64,000 nt of DNA from Burkholderia sp. Bp9143 (GCF_003853645.1 NZ_QTPO01000006.1:62001-126000), one strand, 5' to 3'; numbered from the stretch's first letter, positions 18,267 to 26,466 are shown. Translations and numbers: made by a program. Notes: generated by a model not told the origin, from the letters alone.

Positions 18267-18291
18267 ACGGGCCCCACACGGGGCCCGTTTT
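18267..18291 (+). terminator. Intrinsic terminator after the fRMsr gene
   Basis: A perfect 9-bp stem (ACGGGCCCC/GGGGCCCGT) with loop ACAC is followed by TTTTC. It lies between the convergent fRMsr and map genes. Confidence 0.75.
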
Positions 18292-18322
18292 CGTTGCGCC
18301 GCTGCGCGCGGCTTGCTGCGCG

Positions 18323-19129
18323 TCAGGCCGCGTGCGTGCCGGAAAGCGCCGCGAATGCCTGCGGCTTCACGTCGTCCGACAGGATCTCGAAGCCTTGCTC
18401 CGTCACGACGACCATGTGCTCCCATTGGGCGGACAGCGAATGGTCCTTCGTGACGACCGTCCAGCCGTCCGCCAGCACGCGCGTATCGCGCTTGCCCGCA
18501 TTCAGCATCGGCTCGATCGTGAAGATCATCCCCGGCCGCAGCGGCACGCCGGTGCCCGGGCGGCCATAGTGCAGCACCTGCGGCTCGTCGTGATACACAT
18601 CGCCGATCCCGTGCCCGCAGTACTCGCGGACCACGCTGAACCCTTCGCGATGCGCGACCTGCTGGATCGCATAGCCGACGTCGCCGAGCGTCGCGCCCGG
18701 ACGAACCGCGCGGATGCCTGCATGCATCGCCTCATAGGTCGTCGCGACGAGACGTCGCGCCAGTTCGCCTGGCTCGCCGACGAAATACATGCGGCTCGTG
18801 TCGCCGAACCAGCCGTCCTTGATCACCGCGATGTCGAGATTCACGATATCGCCGTCGCGCATCGGCCGCGACGACGGAATGCCGTGACAGACCACGTGAT
18901 TGACCGACGTGCACAGGGTTTTCGGATAGCCGTGGTAACCGATGTTCGCCGGGATCGCGCCGAGCGCGTCAACGATGTATTCGCGGCAGCGCGCGTCCAG
19001 CTCGTCGGTCGTGACGCCCGGTTTCACGTGTTCGGTGATCATCGTCAGCACCTGGGACGCGAGCTTCGCGGCCTCGCGCGACTTGGCGATTTCCGCGGCA
19101 CCGCGGATCGGGATTTCGCGCCTCGCCAT
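18323..19129 (-). CDS. map: Methionine aminopeptidase, type I
   Basis: This 268-residue cytosolic metalloprotease removes the initiator Met from nascent proteins. Metal ligands of the pita-bread fold are in place: Asp in VNLDIAVIKDGWFGDTSR (about 103-114), His in CGHGIGDVYH (about 175), Glu in FTIEPML (about 208) and Glu in TEQGFE (about 240). The long frame upstream overlaps the ParD-like gene in another frame. The real start is the ATG at MARREIPI, which shares its first base with that gene's stop (TAATG), implying translational coupling. Length is typical. Confidence 0.95.
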   Translation of the reverse strand: MARREIPIRGAAEIAKSREAAKLASQVLTMITEHVKPGVTTDELDARCREYIVDALGAIPANIGYHGYPKTLCTSVNHVVCHGIPSSRPMRDGDIVNLDIAVIKDGWFGDTSRMYFVGEPGELARRLVATTYEAMHAGIRAVRPGATLGDVGYAIQQVAHREGFSVVREYCGHGIGDVYHDEPQVLHYGRPGTGVPLRPGMIFTIEPMLNAGKRDTRVLADGWTVVTKDHSLSAQWEHMVVVTEQGFEILSDDVKPQAFAALSGTHAA

Positions 19130-19365
19130 TACGCCACCTGCTCGATGCCGTGGGCCACCGACTCCGTCGGACCGGCATCGCCGCCGCGTGCTTCGGTCTC
19201 GATCAGCATCCGGCAGATATCGCCATAGGACAGCGACGGATTGAGTTCCGCCAGCATCCCGACGCGCAGCCAGTGCTCCGCCTGCGCATTGATCGAACGG
19301 CTCAGCGCGGTACTGGTCGAGCGCAGCCGTTCGTGCATGTGCTCGGAGATCTTGATGATTCCCAT
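19129..19365 (-). CDS. ParD-like protein (DUF3423-type)
   Basis: This 78-residue protein begins MGIIKISEHMHERLR, a ribbon-helix-helix-like N-terminus, followed by SINAQAEHWLRVGMLAE, which is characteristic of the ParD-like family. It resembles antitoxins of the ParDE type but has no ParE toxin gene beside it; the neighbour is map. The pairing of a ParD-like gene with a type I methionine aminopeptidase recurs in proteobacteria as far as I recall. Its stop codon overlaps the map start by one base. Function unknown: a DNA-binding regulator of map is one possibility. Confidence 0.75.
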   Translation of the reverse strand: MGIIKISEHMHERLRSTSTALSRSINAQAEHWLRVGMLAELNPSLSYGDICRMLIETEARGGDAGPTESVAHGIEQVA

Positions 19366-19514
19366 ATGTCTCCAATTAAACGAAATGTAGCCATTTCGTA
19401 TATTACGCTCACCCCGGTCGTCGGGCAAGCGCTCGACCGCCAGCGAACCGCCGATCCGGAACAGCAGGAATCCCGTTGACATCGAATTCCAACTTGCTGG
19501 AAAATAAATCCACT

Positions 19515-20174
19515 ATGCAGGAATCGACCCACTCCCCTGCCGACGACACCGGCATCAACGAACGCATCGCCCGGCGCGTGCGCGACTTGCGCACGCTACG
19601 AGGCTACACGCTCGATGCGCTCGCCGCGCGTTCCGGCGTCAGCCGTTCGATGATCTCGCTCATCGAGCGCGCGTCGGCGAGCCCGACGGCCGTCGTGCTC
19701 GACAAGCTCGCGGCGGGTCTCGGCGTGTCGCTGGCCGGGCTGTTCGGCGGCGATCGCGACGATGCGCCCGCGCACCCGCTGGTGCGCCGCGCGCAGCAGG
19801 CGGAATGGCGCGATCCGGCATCCGGTTACGTGCGGCGCAATCTGTCGCCGCCCGGCTGGCCGTCGCCGATCCAGCTCGTCGAGATCGATTTCCCGCCCGG
19901 CGCGCGCGTCGCATACGACTCGGGCGGGCGCGAAAGTGCGCTGCATCAACAGGTGTGGATCGTCCATGGGCGCGTCGACGTCACGTTCGGCGACCAGCTT
20001 CACGAACTTCACGAAGGCGACTGTCTGGCCATGCGCGTCGATCAGCCGCTGATTTTCAGCAACCCGTCGTCGCACGTCGCGCGCTATGTCGTCGCGATCT
20101 GCGATGTCCCCGCCGCCGCCGGCGCGCGGAGTGTGTCATCCGTTCAGAGCCGACAGGCACAGGAGCCCGCATGA
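19515..20174 (+). CDS. XRE-family regulator with C-terminal cupin domain
   Basis: This 219-residue transcription factor has a Cro/C1-type helix-turn-helix at about residues 16-70 (RVRDLRTLRGYTLDALAARSG, then SRSMISLIER). A small cupin sensor domain follows at about 115-185 (HQQVWIVHGRVDVTFGD). Proteins of this layout (SutR/PuuR-like) usually repress a nearby metabolic or detoxification gene when no ligand is bound. Its stop overlaps the start of the next gene, a GNAT acetyltransferase, by four bases (ATGA), so the acetyltransferase is the obvious co-expressed partner. An alternative start 39 bases upstream is possible. Confidence 0.9.
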   Translation: MQESTHSPADDTGINERIARRVRDLRTLRGYTLDALAARSGVSRSMISLIERASASPTAVVLDKLAAGLGVSLAGLFGGDRDDAPAHPLVRRAQQAEWRDPASGYVRRNLSPPGWPSPIQLVEIDFPPGARVAYDSGGRESALHQQVWIVHGRVDVTFGDQLHELHEGDCLAMRVDQPLIFSNPSSHVARYVVAICDVPAAAGARSVSSVQSRQAQEPA

Positions 20175-20719
20175 ATTCCCCGAAACCGCGCGACGACGTG
20201 CGCCTGATCGATTGCAGCGAGGCCGAGCATGCCGCGGCCATCCTCGAGATCCTGAACGATGCAATCGTGAACTCGACCGCGCTGTACGACTACCGGCCGC
20301 GCCCGCCGGAAGCGATGGTCACGTGGTTCGCGACGAAGCGCGCAGGCGGTTTTCCGGTCGTCGGCGCGGTCGATGAGTCGGGCACGCTGGTCGGCTTCGC
20401 GAGCTGGGGCACGTTCCGCGCGTTCCCTGCGTACAAGTACACGGTCGAGCACAGCGTCTACGTCCACCGCGACCATCGCGGCCGCGGGCTCGGCGAGCTG
20501 CTGCTGCGCGAGTTGATCCGGCGTGCGCGCGAAGCCGAAGTACACGTACTGGTCGGCTGCATCGACGCGACCAACGGCGGCAGCGTCGCGCTGCACACGC
20601 GCCTCGGCTTCGTGCACTCGGGCACGATCACCGAAGCGGGCTTCAAGTTCGGCCGCTGGCTCGATGCGGCGTTCTATCAGTTGAGGTTCGACACGCCGGC
20701 TCAGCCGGTCGATGGCTGA
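20171..20719 (+). CDS. GNAT acetyltransferase, phosphinothricin-type
   Basis: This 182-residue acetyltransferase resembles the Pat/Bar (phosphinothricin, methionine sulfoximine) group. It has TALYDYRPRPPEAM near residue 42, the conserved W-F segment, EHSVYVHRDHRGRGLGELLL with the acetyl-CoA loop (about 100-118), and IDATNGGSVALHTRLGF (about 140). Members acetylate amino-acid analogues and are often for detoxification. AGGAG lies eight bases before the ATG, and the ATGA overlap couples it to the XRE/cupin regulator. The true substrate is uncertain. Confidence 0.86.
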   Translation: MNSPKPRDDVRLIDCSEAEHAAAILEILNDAIVNSTALYDYRPRPPEAMVTWFATKRAGGFPVVGAVDESGTLVGFASWGTFRAFPAYKYTVEHSVYVHRDHRGRGLGELLLRELIRRAREAEVHVLVGCIDATNGGSVALHTRLGFVHSGTITEAGFKFGRWLDAAFYQLRFDTPAQPVDG

Positions 20720-21005
20720 TCGGCATCGCCGAATGTTCGGCACGGCCATGATGACGCGGACGGCGTAGACGGCCCGCGGCACGGCCATCGCTTCACCCGC
20801 GACAATGCGCGATCAAGACATCGCACCGCGTTGTCGCCCCTCCTCCCGGTTTTTCCACACGCATCCCGGGCCCCGGCCCCGCACCTTTGCCCCGTGACCA
20901 CGCGTGTGACGTTCACCGCATTCTTGCGCGAGAACGGTAGCGATACGGTATTCCCCAGCGGCCACAGCACGGTCGCCTACCGATCCATCACCCGGAGAAT
21001 GCCGT

Positions 21006-21494
21006 ATGAAAACACCCCATGCCTTGCCACATCATCCCGGATCGCGACGCGATGCCGGCCTCGCGCGACGCGCGGTCCGATGCGTTGCGTGGTCGCTTGC
21101 CGCCCTCCCGCTTTTCTGCGGACAAGCGTTCGCGGCCGGCGCATGTCCGACGCCGTTTGCGCTGAGCGGCAACACCGATCTTCTGTGGAAGGAAGTCACC
21201 AACAACCAGTGGCGCAACATGCTGCCGCGCGGCTGGACCGACAACGGTTTCCATTTCTACAGCAGGGTGCGCAGCCGCGGTCCGGAAAACGGCATCAACA
21301 CCCCGTCGGACCTCGAATCGGAAATCCGCAAACAGGTTTCGGACGAACCGGCCGGCGGCAACAATCCGAATCGCCGGGCGATCACGCTGCCGATCGCGAA
21401 CAGCAAGGGCCAGCATCTGCTTGCGATTTACGACTACGACGGCAAGAGCACGTCGAAGTGCGAGTTGGTGACGCTGACGTATCCGGCGGAATAG
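21006..21494 (+). CDS. Unrecognised small secreted protein
   Basis: I do not recognise this 162-residue protein. A basic N-terminus and hydrophobic stretch (VAWSLAALPLFCGQAFA, ending about residue 43) form a long signal peptide, so the mature protein is about 118 residues. It contains two cysteines (in GACPTP and TSKCEL) that could form a disulfide linking its ends. A central segment, WTDNGFHFYSRVRSRGPENG then NTPSDLESEI, is distantly reminiscent of small nuclease toxin domains of the barnase/EndoU/colicin group. That is a weak impression only. It stands alone between a GNAT gene and the tRNA cluster, with GGAGA 10 bases before the start and a terminator after it. Confidence 0.7.
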   Translation: MKTPHALPHHPGSRRDAGLARRAVRCVAWSLAALPLFCGQAFAAGACPTPFALSGNTDLLWKEVTNNQWRNMLPRGWTDNGFHFYSRVRSRGPENGINTPSDLESEIRKQVSDEPAGGNNPNRRAITLPIANSKGQHLLAIYDYDGKSTSKCELVTLTYPAE

Positions 21495-21528
21495 CTGCGC
21501 GGATGACGTTCGGATCAAGCGCGGAAAA

Positions 21529-21565
21529 AAGAAAAGCCCCGCCGAAGCGGGGCTTTTCTTTTCTT
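21529..21565. terminator. Bidirectional terminator between the secreted-protein gene and the tRNA genes
   Basis: AAAAGCCC...GGGGCTTTT forms a GC stem with a short loop, flanked by A-rich DNA on the left and TTTTCTTTTCTT on the right. It can end the rightward secreted-protein transcript and the leftward tRNA-Cys transcript. Confidence 0.75.
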
Positions 21566-21567
21566 GC

Positions 21568-21641
21568 TGGAGGCGCGAGCCGGAGTCGAACCGGCCTAAA
21601 CGGCTTTGCAGGCCGCTGCATAACCGCTTTGCTATCGCGCC
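21568..21641 (-). tRNA. tRNA-Cys (GCA)
   Basis: A 74-nt cloverleaf with encoded CCA: acceptor GGCGCGA pairs with TCGCGCC, the anticodon loop CTGCAAA carries GCA (plus-strand TGC at 21607-21609), and the T-arm is GGTTCGACTCC. It is the last gene of the tRNA-Gly/tRNA-Cys group downstream of pgsA. This resembles the uvrC-pgsA-glyW-cysT order of E. coli. Confidence 0.95.
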
Positions 21642-21711
21642 AAAAGCGGACTGTCCGGATGCCGTGGCGGCAAGCGACAGATTTTTTTATTCGAGGACCG
21701 TCAGTCCATCA

Positions 21712-21736
21712 AATAAAAAGGGAAGCGTGGCTTCCC
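21712..21736 (-). terminator. Terminator between the tRNA-Gly array and tRNA-Cys
   Basis: Read leftwards, GGGAAGC-CAC-GCTTCCC is a perfect 7-bp stem with a 3-base loop, followed by TTTTTATTT. It would end most transcripts of the tRNA-Gly array before tRNA-Cys, so tRNA-Cys depends on read-through or its own promoter. Confidence 0.65.
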
Positions 21737-21743
21737 CATGACT

Positions 21744-21819
21744 TGGAGCGGGAGACGAGTCTCGAACTCGCGACCTCAACCTTGGCAAGGTTGCGCTCTA
21801 CCAACTGAGCTACTCCCGC
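21744..21819 (-). tRNA. tRNA-Gly (GCC), copy 4 in transcription order
   Basis: A 76-nt cloverleaf with encoded CCA: acceptor GCGGGAG/CTCCCGC, D-arm GCTCAGTTGGTAGAGC, anticodon loop TTGCCAA (GCC), T-arm GAGTTCGAGACTC. Identical to the three copies upstream. Confidence 0.96.
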
Positions 21820-21870
21820 ATTGTCCTGCACCTGCAGCGCTTTGCCTTACAACACGCTGCCAGAAAAATC

Positions 21871-21946
21871 TGGAGCGGGAGACGAGTCTCGAACTCGCGA
21901 CCTCAACCTTGGCAAGGTTGCGCTCTACCAACTGAGCTACTCCCGC
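21871..21946 (-). tRNA. tRNA-Gly (GCC), copy 3
   Basis: Identical in sequence to the other three tRNA-Gly genes, with encoded CCA and anticodon GCC. It is separated from its neighbours by spacers of about 51-52 bases that are themselves nearly identical. Confidence 0.96.
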
Positions 21947-21998
21947 ATGTGTCCTGCATCTGCAGCGCTCTGCCGTACAACACGCTGCCAGAAAAATC

Positions 21999-22074
21999 TG
22001 GAGCGGGAGACGAGTCTCGAACTCGCGACCTCAACCTTGGCAAGGTTGCGCTCTACCAACTGAGCTACTCCCGC
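21999..22074 (-). tRNA. tRNA-Gly (GCC), copy 2
   Basis: Identical tRNA-Gly with anticodon GCC and encoded CCA. The spacer to the next copy repeats the motif GTCCTGCATCTGCAGCGCTC, as in the other gaps. Confidence 0.96.
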
Positions 22075-22127
22075 ATGTGTCCTGCATCTGCAGCGCTCTG
22101 CCGTACAACACGCTGCCAGAAAAAATC

Positions 22128-22203
22128 TGGAGCGGGAGACGAGTCTCGAACTCGCGACCTCAACCTTGGCAAGGTTGCGCTCTACCAACTGAGCTACTCC
22201 CGC
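22128..22203 (-). tRNA. tRNA-Gly (GCC), copy 1 (promoter-proximal)
   Basis: First gene of the tandem tRNA-Gly array, identical to the other copies, anticodon GCC, encoded CCA. A near-consensus promoter lies about 60 bases upstream, so the array can be transcribed independently of pgsA. Confidence 0.96.
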
Positions 22204-22264
22204 GTATTGCTGCGCTACTGCTTCCCCGTCACACACTTAGTTCGCCGTGCAGCGGAGAAGCGAG

Positions 22265-22293
22265 ATTATGTCGAAGGCACATTCGTATGTCAA
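22265..22293 (-). promoter_or_regulatory. Strong sigma-70 promoter for the tRNA array
   Basis: Read leftwards, TTGACA (perfect -35) and CATAAT (-10) are spaced by exactly 17 bases, and initiation is expected near 22258. This is the best promoter match in the window and suits a stable-RNA operon. Confidence 0.75.
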
Positions 22294-22346
22294 GGGCTTT
22301 TCCAGCCCTTTTTCCAAAAACCTGCGCAACCGACGTGCGGGACCGG

Positions 22347-22934
22347 TCACGCGCCGCCGCGCTCGCGAATCTGCGGCCATGCGAGCTTCATGTAGTACAG
22401 CATCGACCAGATCGTCAGCACCGCCGCGAGGTACATCAGCCACTCGCCCCACACCCGCGTGTCGATCGTCGCGATGCCGAGCGGCAGCGGGCCGTAGTAC
22501 AGCAGCATCGGGATCGCGACCATCTGGCACGCGGTCTTGAACTTGCCAAGCTGGTTCACCGCGACGCTCTTCGACGCACCGATCTGTGCCATCCATTCGC
22601 GCAGCGCCGAGATCGCGATCTCGCGGCCGACGATCACGAGCGCGATCGCCGCGTCGACCCGCGAAATCTGCACGAGGATCAGCAGCGCGGCCGTCACCAT
22701 CAGCTTGTCCGCGACCGGATCGAGGAACGCGCCGAACGACGACGTCTGGTTCCACTTGCGGGCGAGAAACCCGTCGAACCAATCGGTCAGCGCGGCGAGG
22801 ATGAAGATCGCCGCTGCCGCGAGGTTGCGGTGCGCGCCGCCCATCACCGTGTCCGGCAGATAGAACACGCCGACGACGAGCGGGATCAGCACGATCCGTA
22901 CCCACGTCAGGAAAATCGGGAAATTGAACGGCAT
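22347..22934 (-). CDS. pgsA: CDP-diacylglycerol--glycerol-3-phosphate 3-phosphatidyltransferase
   Basis: This 195-residue inner-membrane enzyme forms phosphatidylglycerol phosphate, the committed step to phosphatidylglycerol and cardiolipin. The CDP-alcohol phosphotransferase motif D-G-x2-A-R-x7-G-x3-D-x3-D is visible in DWFDGFLARKWNQTSSFGAFLD (about residues 58-79), followed by DPVADK. Several hydrophobic helices surround it. Start at MPFNFPIF fits family length; the frame runs 18 codons further up. It follows uvrC on the same strand and precedes the tRNA array, a synteny shared with E. coli. Confidence 0.95.
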   Translation of the reverse strand: MPFNFPIFLTWVRIVLIPLVVGVFYLPDTVMGGAHRNLAAAAIFILAALTDWFDGFLARKWNQTSSFGAFLDPVADKLMVTAALLILVQISRVDAAIALVIVGREIAISALREWMAQIGASKSVAVNQLGKFKTACQMVAIPMLLYYGPLPLGIATIDTRVWGEWLMYLAAVLTIWSMLYYMKLAWPQIRERGGA

Positions 22935-23033
22935 GGCATGCGGGTCAGTAAAGGATTCGCAATTGTGCCGTGTCGACCGGCCTGCCACAAGAACGCGAGA
23001 TCGCGCTCAGGCGCGGCCGGTCGCACGGCCGGA

Positions 23034-25064
23034 TCAGTGAAGCTGCTTGTAGATCTGCTCGGCGAGCGCGTGCGAGATGCCGTCGACGCTCGCCAGTTCC
23101 TCGACGCTCGCGGCGACCACCCCGCGCAGCCCGCCGAACCGCGCGAGCAGCCGCTGCCGGCGTTTCGCCCCGACCCCTTCGAGTTCCTCGAGCCGCGAGG
23201 TCTGGCGCGCCTTCGCCCGCTTCGCGCGCATCCCGGTGATTGCAAAGCGGTGCGCCTCGTCGCGGATCTGCGCGACGAGCATCAGCGCGGCGCTCTCCTT
23301 GCCGAGTTCGAGCGGCGTGCGGCCGTCCGCGAACACGAGCGTCTCGAGGCCGACCTTGCGCCCCTCTCCCTTCGCGACGCCGACCAGCATCGATGTGTCG
23401 AGCCCGAGTTCGGTGAACACCTGGCGCGCGATCTCGACCTGCCCCTTGCCGCCGTCGATCAACACGATGTTAGGCAGCATGCTCGATGCCTCGGCCTTGC
23501 GCGTCGATTCGCCGTCGAGGCCGGCCGCGTCGTCGGCGGCCGCCGCCTGCGCGGCCTGCTCGACCATCTTCTCGTAGCGGCGCGTCAGCACCTGCCGCAT
23601 GGCCGCGTAATCGTCGCCCGGCGTGATGCCGGTGATGTTGTAGCGACGGTACTCGCCCGACTGCATCTTGTGATGGTGATAGACGACGCACGACGCCTGT
23701 GTCGCCTCGCCCATCGTGTGGCTGATGTCGAAACATTCGATCCGCAGCGTCGCGAGATCGTCGCACTCGAAGCTGAGCGTCTCCGCGAGCGCGCGCGTGC
23801 GCGCCTGCTGCGAGCCCTGCTCGGACAACAGCCGTGCGAGCGCGATCTGCGCGTTCTGCTCGGCCATCGACAACCACGCACGCCGCTGCCCCTGCGGCTG
23901 CCGCACCAGCGATACCTTGTGGCCGGCCTGCTCGGACAGCAGCTCGAGCAGGTCGCGGCTCGCGGGCGCATGGCTCACGACCAGCACGGGCGGCACGCGA
24001 TTGCCGAGATAGTGCTGTGCGATGAACGCATCGAGCACCTCGGCCTCCACCGACACCCCGGCGTCACGCGCGGCAGCAGCCTCGTCCACGGGCCGGTCGG
24101 GCAACGCCGCAGCGGTTTCATCGGCACCGTCCGCCGCTTCGGTCTCGTCGCCGAGCCCGCCTTCGGCAAGCGTCAGCGCACTTTCGACGTGCGTCGGGAA
24201 ATAGGCCTTGTCGCCGAGATGCCGGCCGCCGCGCACCATCGCCAGGTTCACGCACACGCGTCCGCCCTGCGCGACCACCGCCAGGATGTCGACGTCGCTG
24301 TCGCTGCCGACCTCGATCGCCTGCTGGTGCAACACCGTCGCGAGGGAGCTCATCTGGTTGCGCACGGCGGCCGCCTGCTCGAACTTCAGCTCGGCCGCGA
24401 ACGCGTGCATCTTCTGCTCGAGTTCCTTCATCACCTCCGACTGCCGGCCGAGCAGAAACCGTGCGGCATTCGACACGTCGATCGCGTAGTCATCCTCGGA
24501 AATCGCGCCGACGCACGGCGCCGTGCAGCGCCCGATCTGATGCAGCAGGCACGGCCGCGTGCGATTGTTGAAGACCGAATCCTCGCAGGTGCGCAACTGG
24601 AACACGCGCTGCAGGATCTGGATGCTCTCGCGCACGGCCCATGCGCTCGGGAACGGCCCGAAGTACTGGTTCTGCTTGTCGACCGAGCCGCGGTAGTACG
24701 CCATGCGCGGAAAGCGGTGCGCGGTGAGCTTCAGGTACGGATACGACTTGTCGTCGCGAAACAGGATGTTGTAGCGCGGCGCGAGCGCCTTGATCAGGTT
24801 GTTCTCGAGCAGCAGCGCCTCGGCCTCCGAGCGCGTGACGGTCGTCTCGATGCGCACGATGCGCGTGACCATCATCGCGATGCGCGGCGACATCTGCGTC
24901 TTCGTGAAATAGCTCGACACGCGCTTCTTCAGGTCGCGCGCCTTGCCGACGTAAAGTACGGCGCCCGCCGCGTCGTAGTAGCGGTAAACGCCCGGCATGT
25001 GCGGCAACTGCGCGAGGATCTTCTTGGGTTCGAACGGGGTGTCGGCGGCTTCTGGGGATGTCAT
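23034..25064 (-). CDS. uvrC: Excinuclease ABC subunit C
   Basis: UvrC makes both incisions beside a lesion during nucleotide excision repair. At 676 residues it is longer than E. coli's 610. Domains in order: GIY-YIG nuclease (about 18-100, [21 protein letters not shown]), a Cys-rich region (about 150-175), UVR helices (about 215-250, [23 protein letters not shown]), the RNase H-like endonuclease (FDISHTMGE about 443, VLIDGGKGQ about 534) and tandem HhH ([11 protein letters not shown], then [12 protein letters not shown]). Extra length comes from two low-complexity Ala/Asp/Glu insertions, one after the UVR region and one inside the endonuclease half. It is divergent from earP and upstream of pgsA. 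Confidence 0.96.
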   Translation of the reverse strand: MTSPEAADTPFEPKKILAQLPHMPGVYRYYDAAGAVLYVGKARDLKKRVSSYFTKTQMSPRIAMMVTRIVRIETTVTRSEAEALLLENNLIKALAPRYNILFRDDKSYPYLKLTAHRFPRMAYYRGSVDKQNQYFGPFPSAWAVRESIQILQRVFQLRTCEDSVFNNRTRPCLLHQIGRCTAPCVGAISEDDYAIDVSNAARFLLGRQSEVMKELEQKMHAFAAELKFEQAAAVRNQMSSLATVLHQQAIEVGSDSDVDILAVVAQGGRVCVNLAMVRGGRHLGDKAYFPTHVESALTLAEGGLGDETEAADGADETAAALPDRPVDEAAAARDAGVSVEAEVLDAFIAQHYLGNRVPPVLVVSHAPASRDLLELLSEQAGHKVSLVRQPQGQRRAWLSMAEQNAQIALARLLSEQGSQQARTRALAETLSFECDDLATLRIECFDISHTMGEATQASCVVYHHHKMQSGEYRRYNITGITPGDDYAAMRQVLTRRYEKMVEQAAQAAAADDAAGLDGESTRKAEASSMLPNIVLIDGGKGQVEIARQVFTELGLDTSMLVGVAKGEGRKVGLETLVFADGRTPLELGKESAALMLVAQIRDEAHRFAITGMRAKRAKARQTSRLEELEGVGAKRRQRLLARFGGLRGVVAASVEELASVDGISHALAEQIYKQLH

Positions 25065-25080
25065 GCGTGATCCGGGTGCC

Positions 25081-25108
25081 TTGTGGCGCGGAACGGGTCC
25101 ATTAGAAT
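25081..25108 (+). promoter_or_regulatory. Candidate promoter for earP
   Basis: TTGTGG and TAGAAT with a 16-base spacer face rightwards, placing initiation about 25 bases ahead of the earP start codon. The -35 is only half consensus, so this is tentative. Confidence 0.35.
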
Positions 25109-25140
25109 CGCCAGTTTAGAGCATTCACCGGCCCGCTTCG

Positions 25141-26328
25141 ATGCCCCGCACCACCCCCGCCTCCCCTTCGCCGCTCGCGCCCGACGAACCGATCGCGTGC
25201 GACCTCTTCTGCACCGTGATCGACAACTTCGGCGACATCGGCGTGTGCTGGCGCCTCGCCCGTCAGCTCGCGCACGAACACGGCTGGCAGGTACGCCTCT
25301 TCGTCGACGACCTGCGCACGTTCGCGCGGCTGCTGCCGGGGGTCGATCCCGATGCGGGGCGGCAGACGCTCGACGGCATCGTGGTCGAACACTGGCATGC
25401 GGAAGTCGGCGACGCGCTGGAGATCGCCGACGTCGTGATCGAGGCGTTCGCGTGCGAGCTGCCCGGCACGTATCTCGCGGCGATGGCGCGCCGTGCGCGC
25501 CGACCGGTGTGGATCAATCTCGAATACCTGAGCGCCGAGGACTGGGTCGCCGATTTCCATTTGCGCCCGTCGCCGCATCCGCGCTACCCGCTGCTGAAGA
25601 CGTTCTTCTTCCCGGGACTGTCGGCCGGCACGGGCGGCGTGCTGAAGGAACGCGACCTCGACGCGCGCCGCACGGCCTTCGAAACCGACGCGGCGGCGCG
25701 CGCCGCATGGTGGCGCCATGCAACCGGCGACACGCCGCCGGCGCCGGGCACGACCGTCGTCAGCCTGTTCGCGTATGAAAATCCGGCCGTCGACGCGCTG
25801 CTCGCGCAGTGGCGCGACAGCCCGTCGCCCGTCGTCGCGCTCGTGCCCGCCGGCCGCGTGTCGCCGGCCGTCGCCCGCTTCTTCGGGGTCGAATCGTTCG
25901 GCGCCGGCGCGCGCGCAACCAGCGGCAACCTGACCGCCTACGGGCTCGCGTTCGTCCCACAGGCCGACTACGACCCGCTGCTGTGGGTGGCCGACGTCAA
26001 CTTCGTGCGCGGCGAGGATTCGTTCGTCCGCGCGCAATGGGCACGCAAGCCGTTCGTATGGCACATCTACCCGCAGGCCGACGATGCGCACCTGCCGAAG
26101 CTCGACGCCGCGCTCGCGCATCTGTCGGCCGGCCTCGCCGATGCGCCGCGCGCGGCGCTCGAGCGCTTCTGGCACGCATGGAACGGCGCCGGCACGCCCG
26201 ACTGGGCGGATTTGCTGCAACACCGTGCCGCGCTGGACACCAACGCGACGTGCTGGGCCGACGCGCTGGCGAGCGTCGGCGATCTCGCCGGAAAGCTGGC
26301 GGAATACGCAAAATCTCAGTTAAAATAA
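25141..26328 (+). CDS. earP: EF-P arginine rhamnosyltransferase
   Basis: This 395-residue inverting GT-B glycosyltransferase (formerly DUF2331) transfers rhamnose from TDP-rhamnose to Arg32 of elongation factor P, which activates EF-P for rescue of polyproline stalls. The N-terminal CTVIDNFGDIGVCWRLARQL (about 22-41) holds the catalytic aspartates. RGEDSFVRAQWARKPFVWHIYPQ (about 290-312) is the conserved TDP-rhamnose region with its Glu. It is followed 138 bases later by efp, as is usual for EarP organisms, and that EF-P carries the target arginine. Confidence 0.95.
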   Translation: MPRTTPASPSPLAPDEPIACDLFCTVIDNFGDIGVCWRLARQLAHEHGWQVRLFVDDLRTFARLLPGVDPDAGRQTLDGIVVEHWHAEVGDALEIADVVIEAFACELPGTYLAAMARRARRPVWINLEYLSAEDWVADFHLRPSPHPRYPLLKTFFFPGLSAGTGGVLKERDLDARRTAFETDAAARAAWWRHATGDTPPAPGTTVVSLFAYENPAVDALLAQWRDSPSPVVALVPAGRVSPAVARFFGVESFGAGARATSGNLTAYGLAFVPQADYDPLLWVADVNFVRGEDSFVRAQWARKPFVWHIYPQADDAHLPKLDAALAHLSAGLADAPRAALERFWHAWNGAGTPDWADLLQHRAALDTNATCWADALASVGDLAGKLAEYAKSQLK

Positions 26329-26466
26329 GCGGTTATCCGACGGCTGACCACGCAAGCGCTCGCGTTTGGGGCTCTTGGCACCCACCGGAACGCCCCCCGC
26401 TTGCGCCGTCAGCCGTTGTGCAACGCTCAGGCACCTATTTATTTGATTGGATCAGGACAGTTTTTT

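Noticed and set aside
21744..22203. Regularly spaced repeats resembling a CRISPR array
   Set aside because: The repeats are 76-nt tRNA-Gly genes with full cloverleafs and the spacers are near-identical to each other, the opposite of CRISPR spacers. No cas gene is present.
22292..22313. Terminator after pgsA
   Set aside because: The stem AAGGGCT/AGCCCTT has its T-run in the rightward direction, opposite to pgsA, and overlaps the tRNA promoter -35, so it cannot terminate pgsA transcripts.
21495..22346. Integration site (att) for a mobile element at the tRNA genes
   Set aside because: tRNA genes are common integration sites, but no integrase, no displaced tRNA 3' fragment beyond the intact tandem genes and no foreign-looking DNA is present.
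22077..25070. Long rightward open frame of 997 codons
   Set aside because: It lies antisense to pgsA and uvrC, its translation is Arg/His/Asp-rich without domains, and it starts in a tRNA gene. It is a GC-rich shadow frame.
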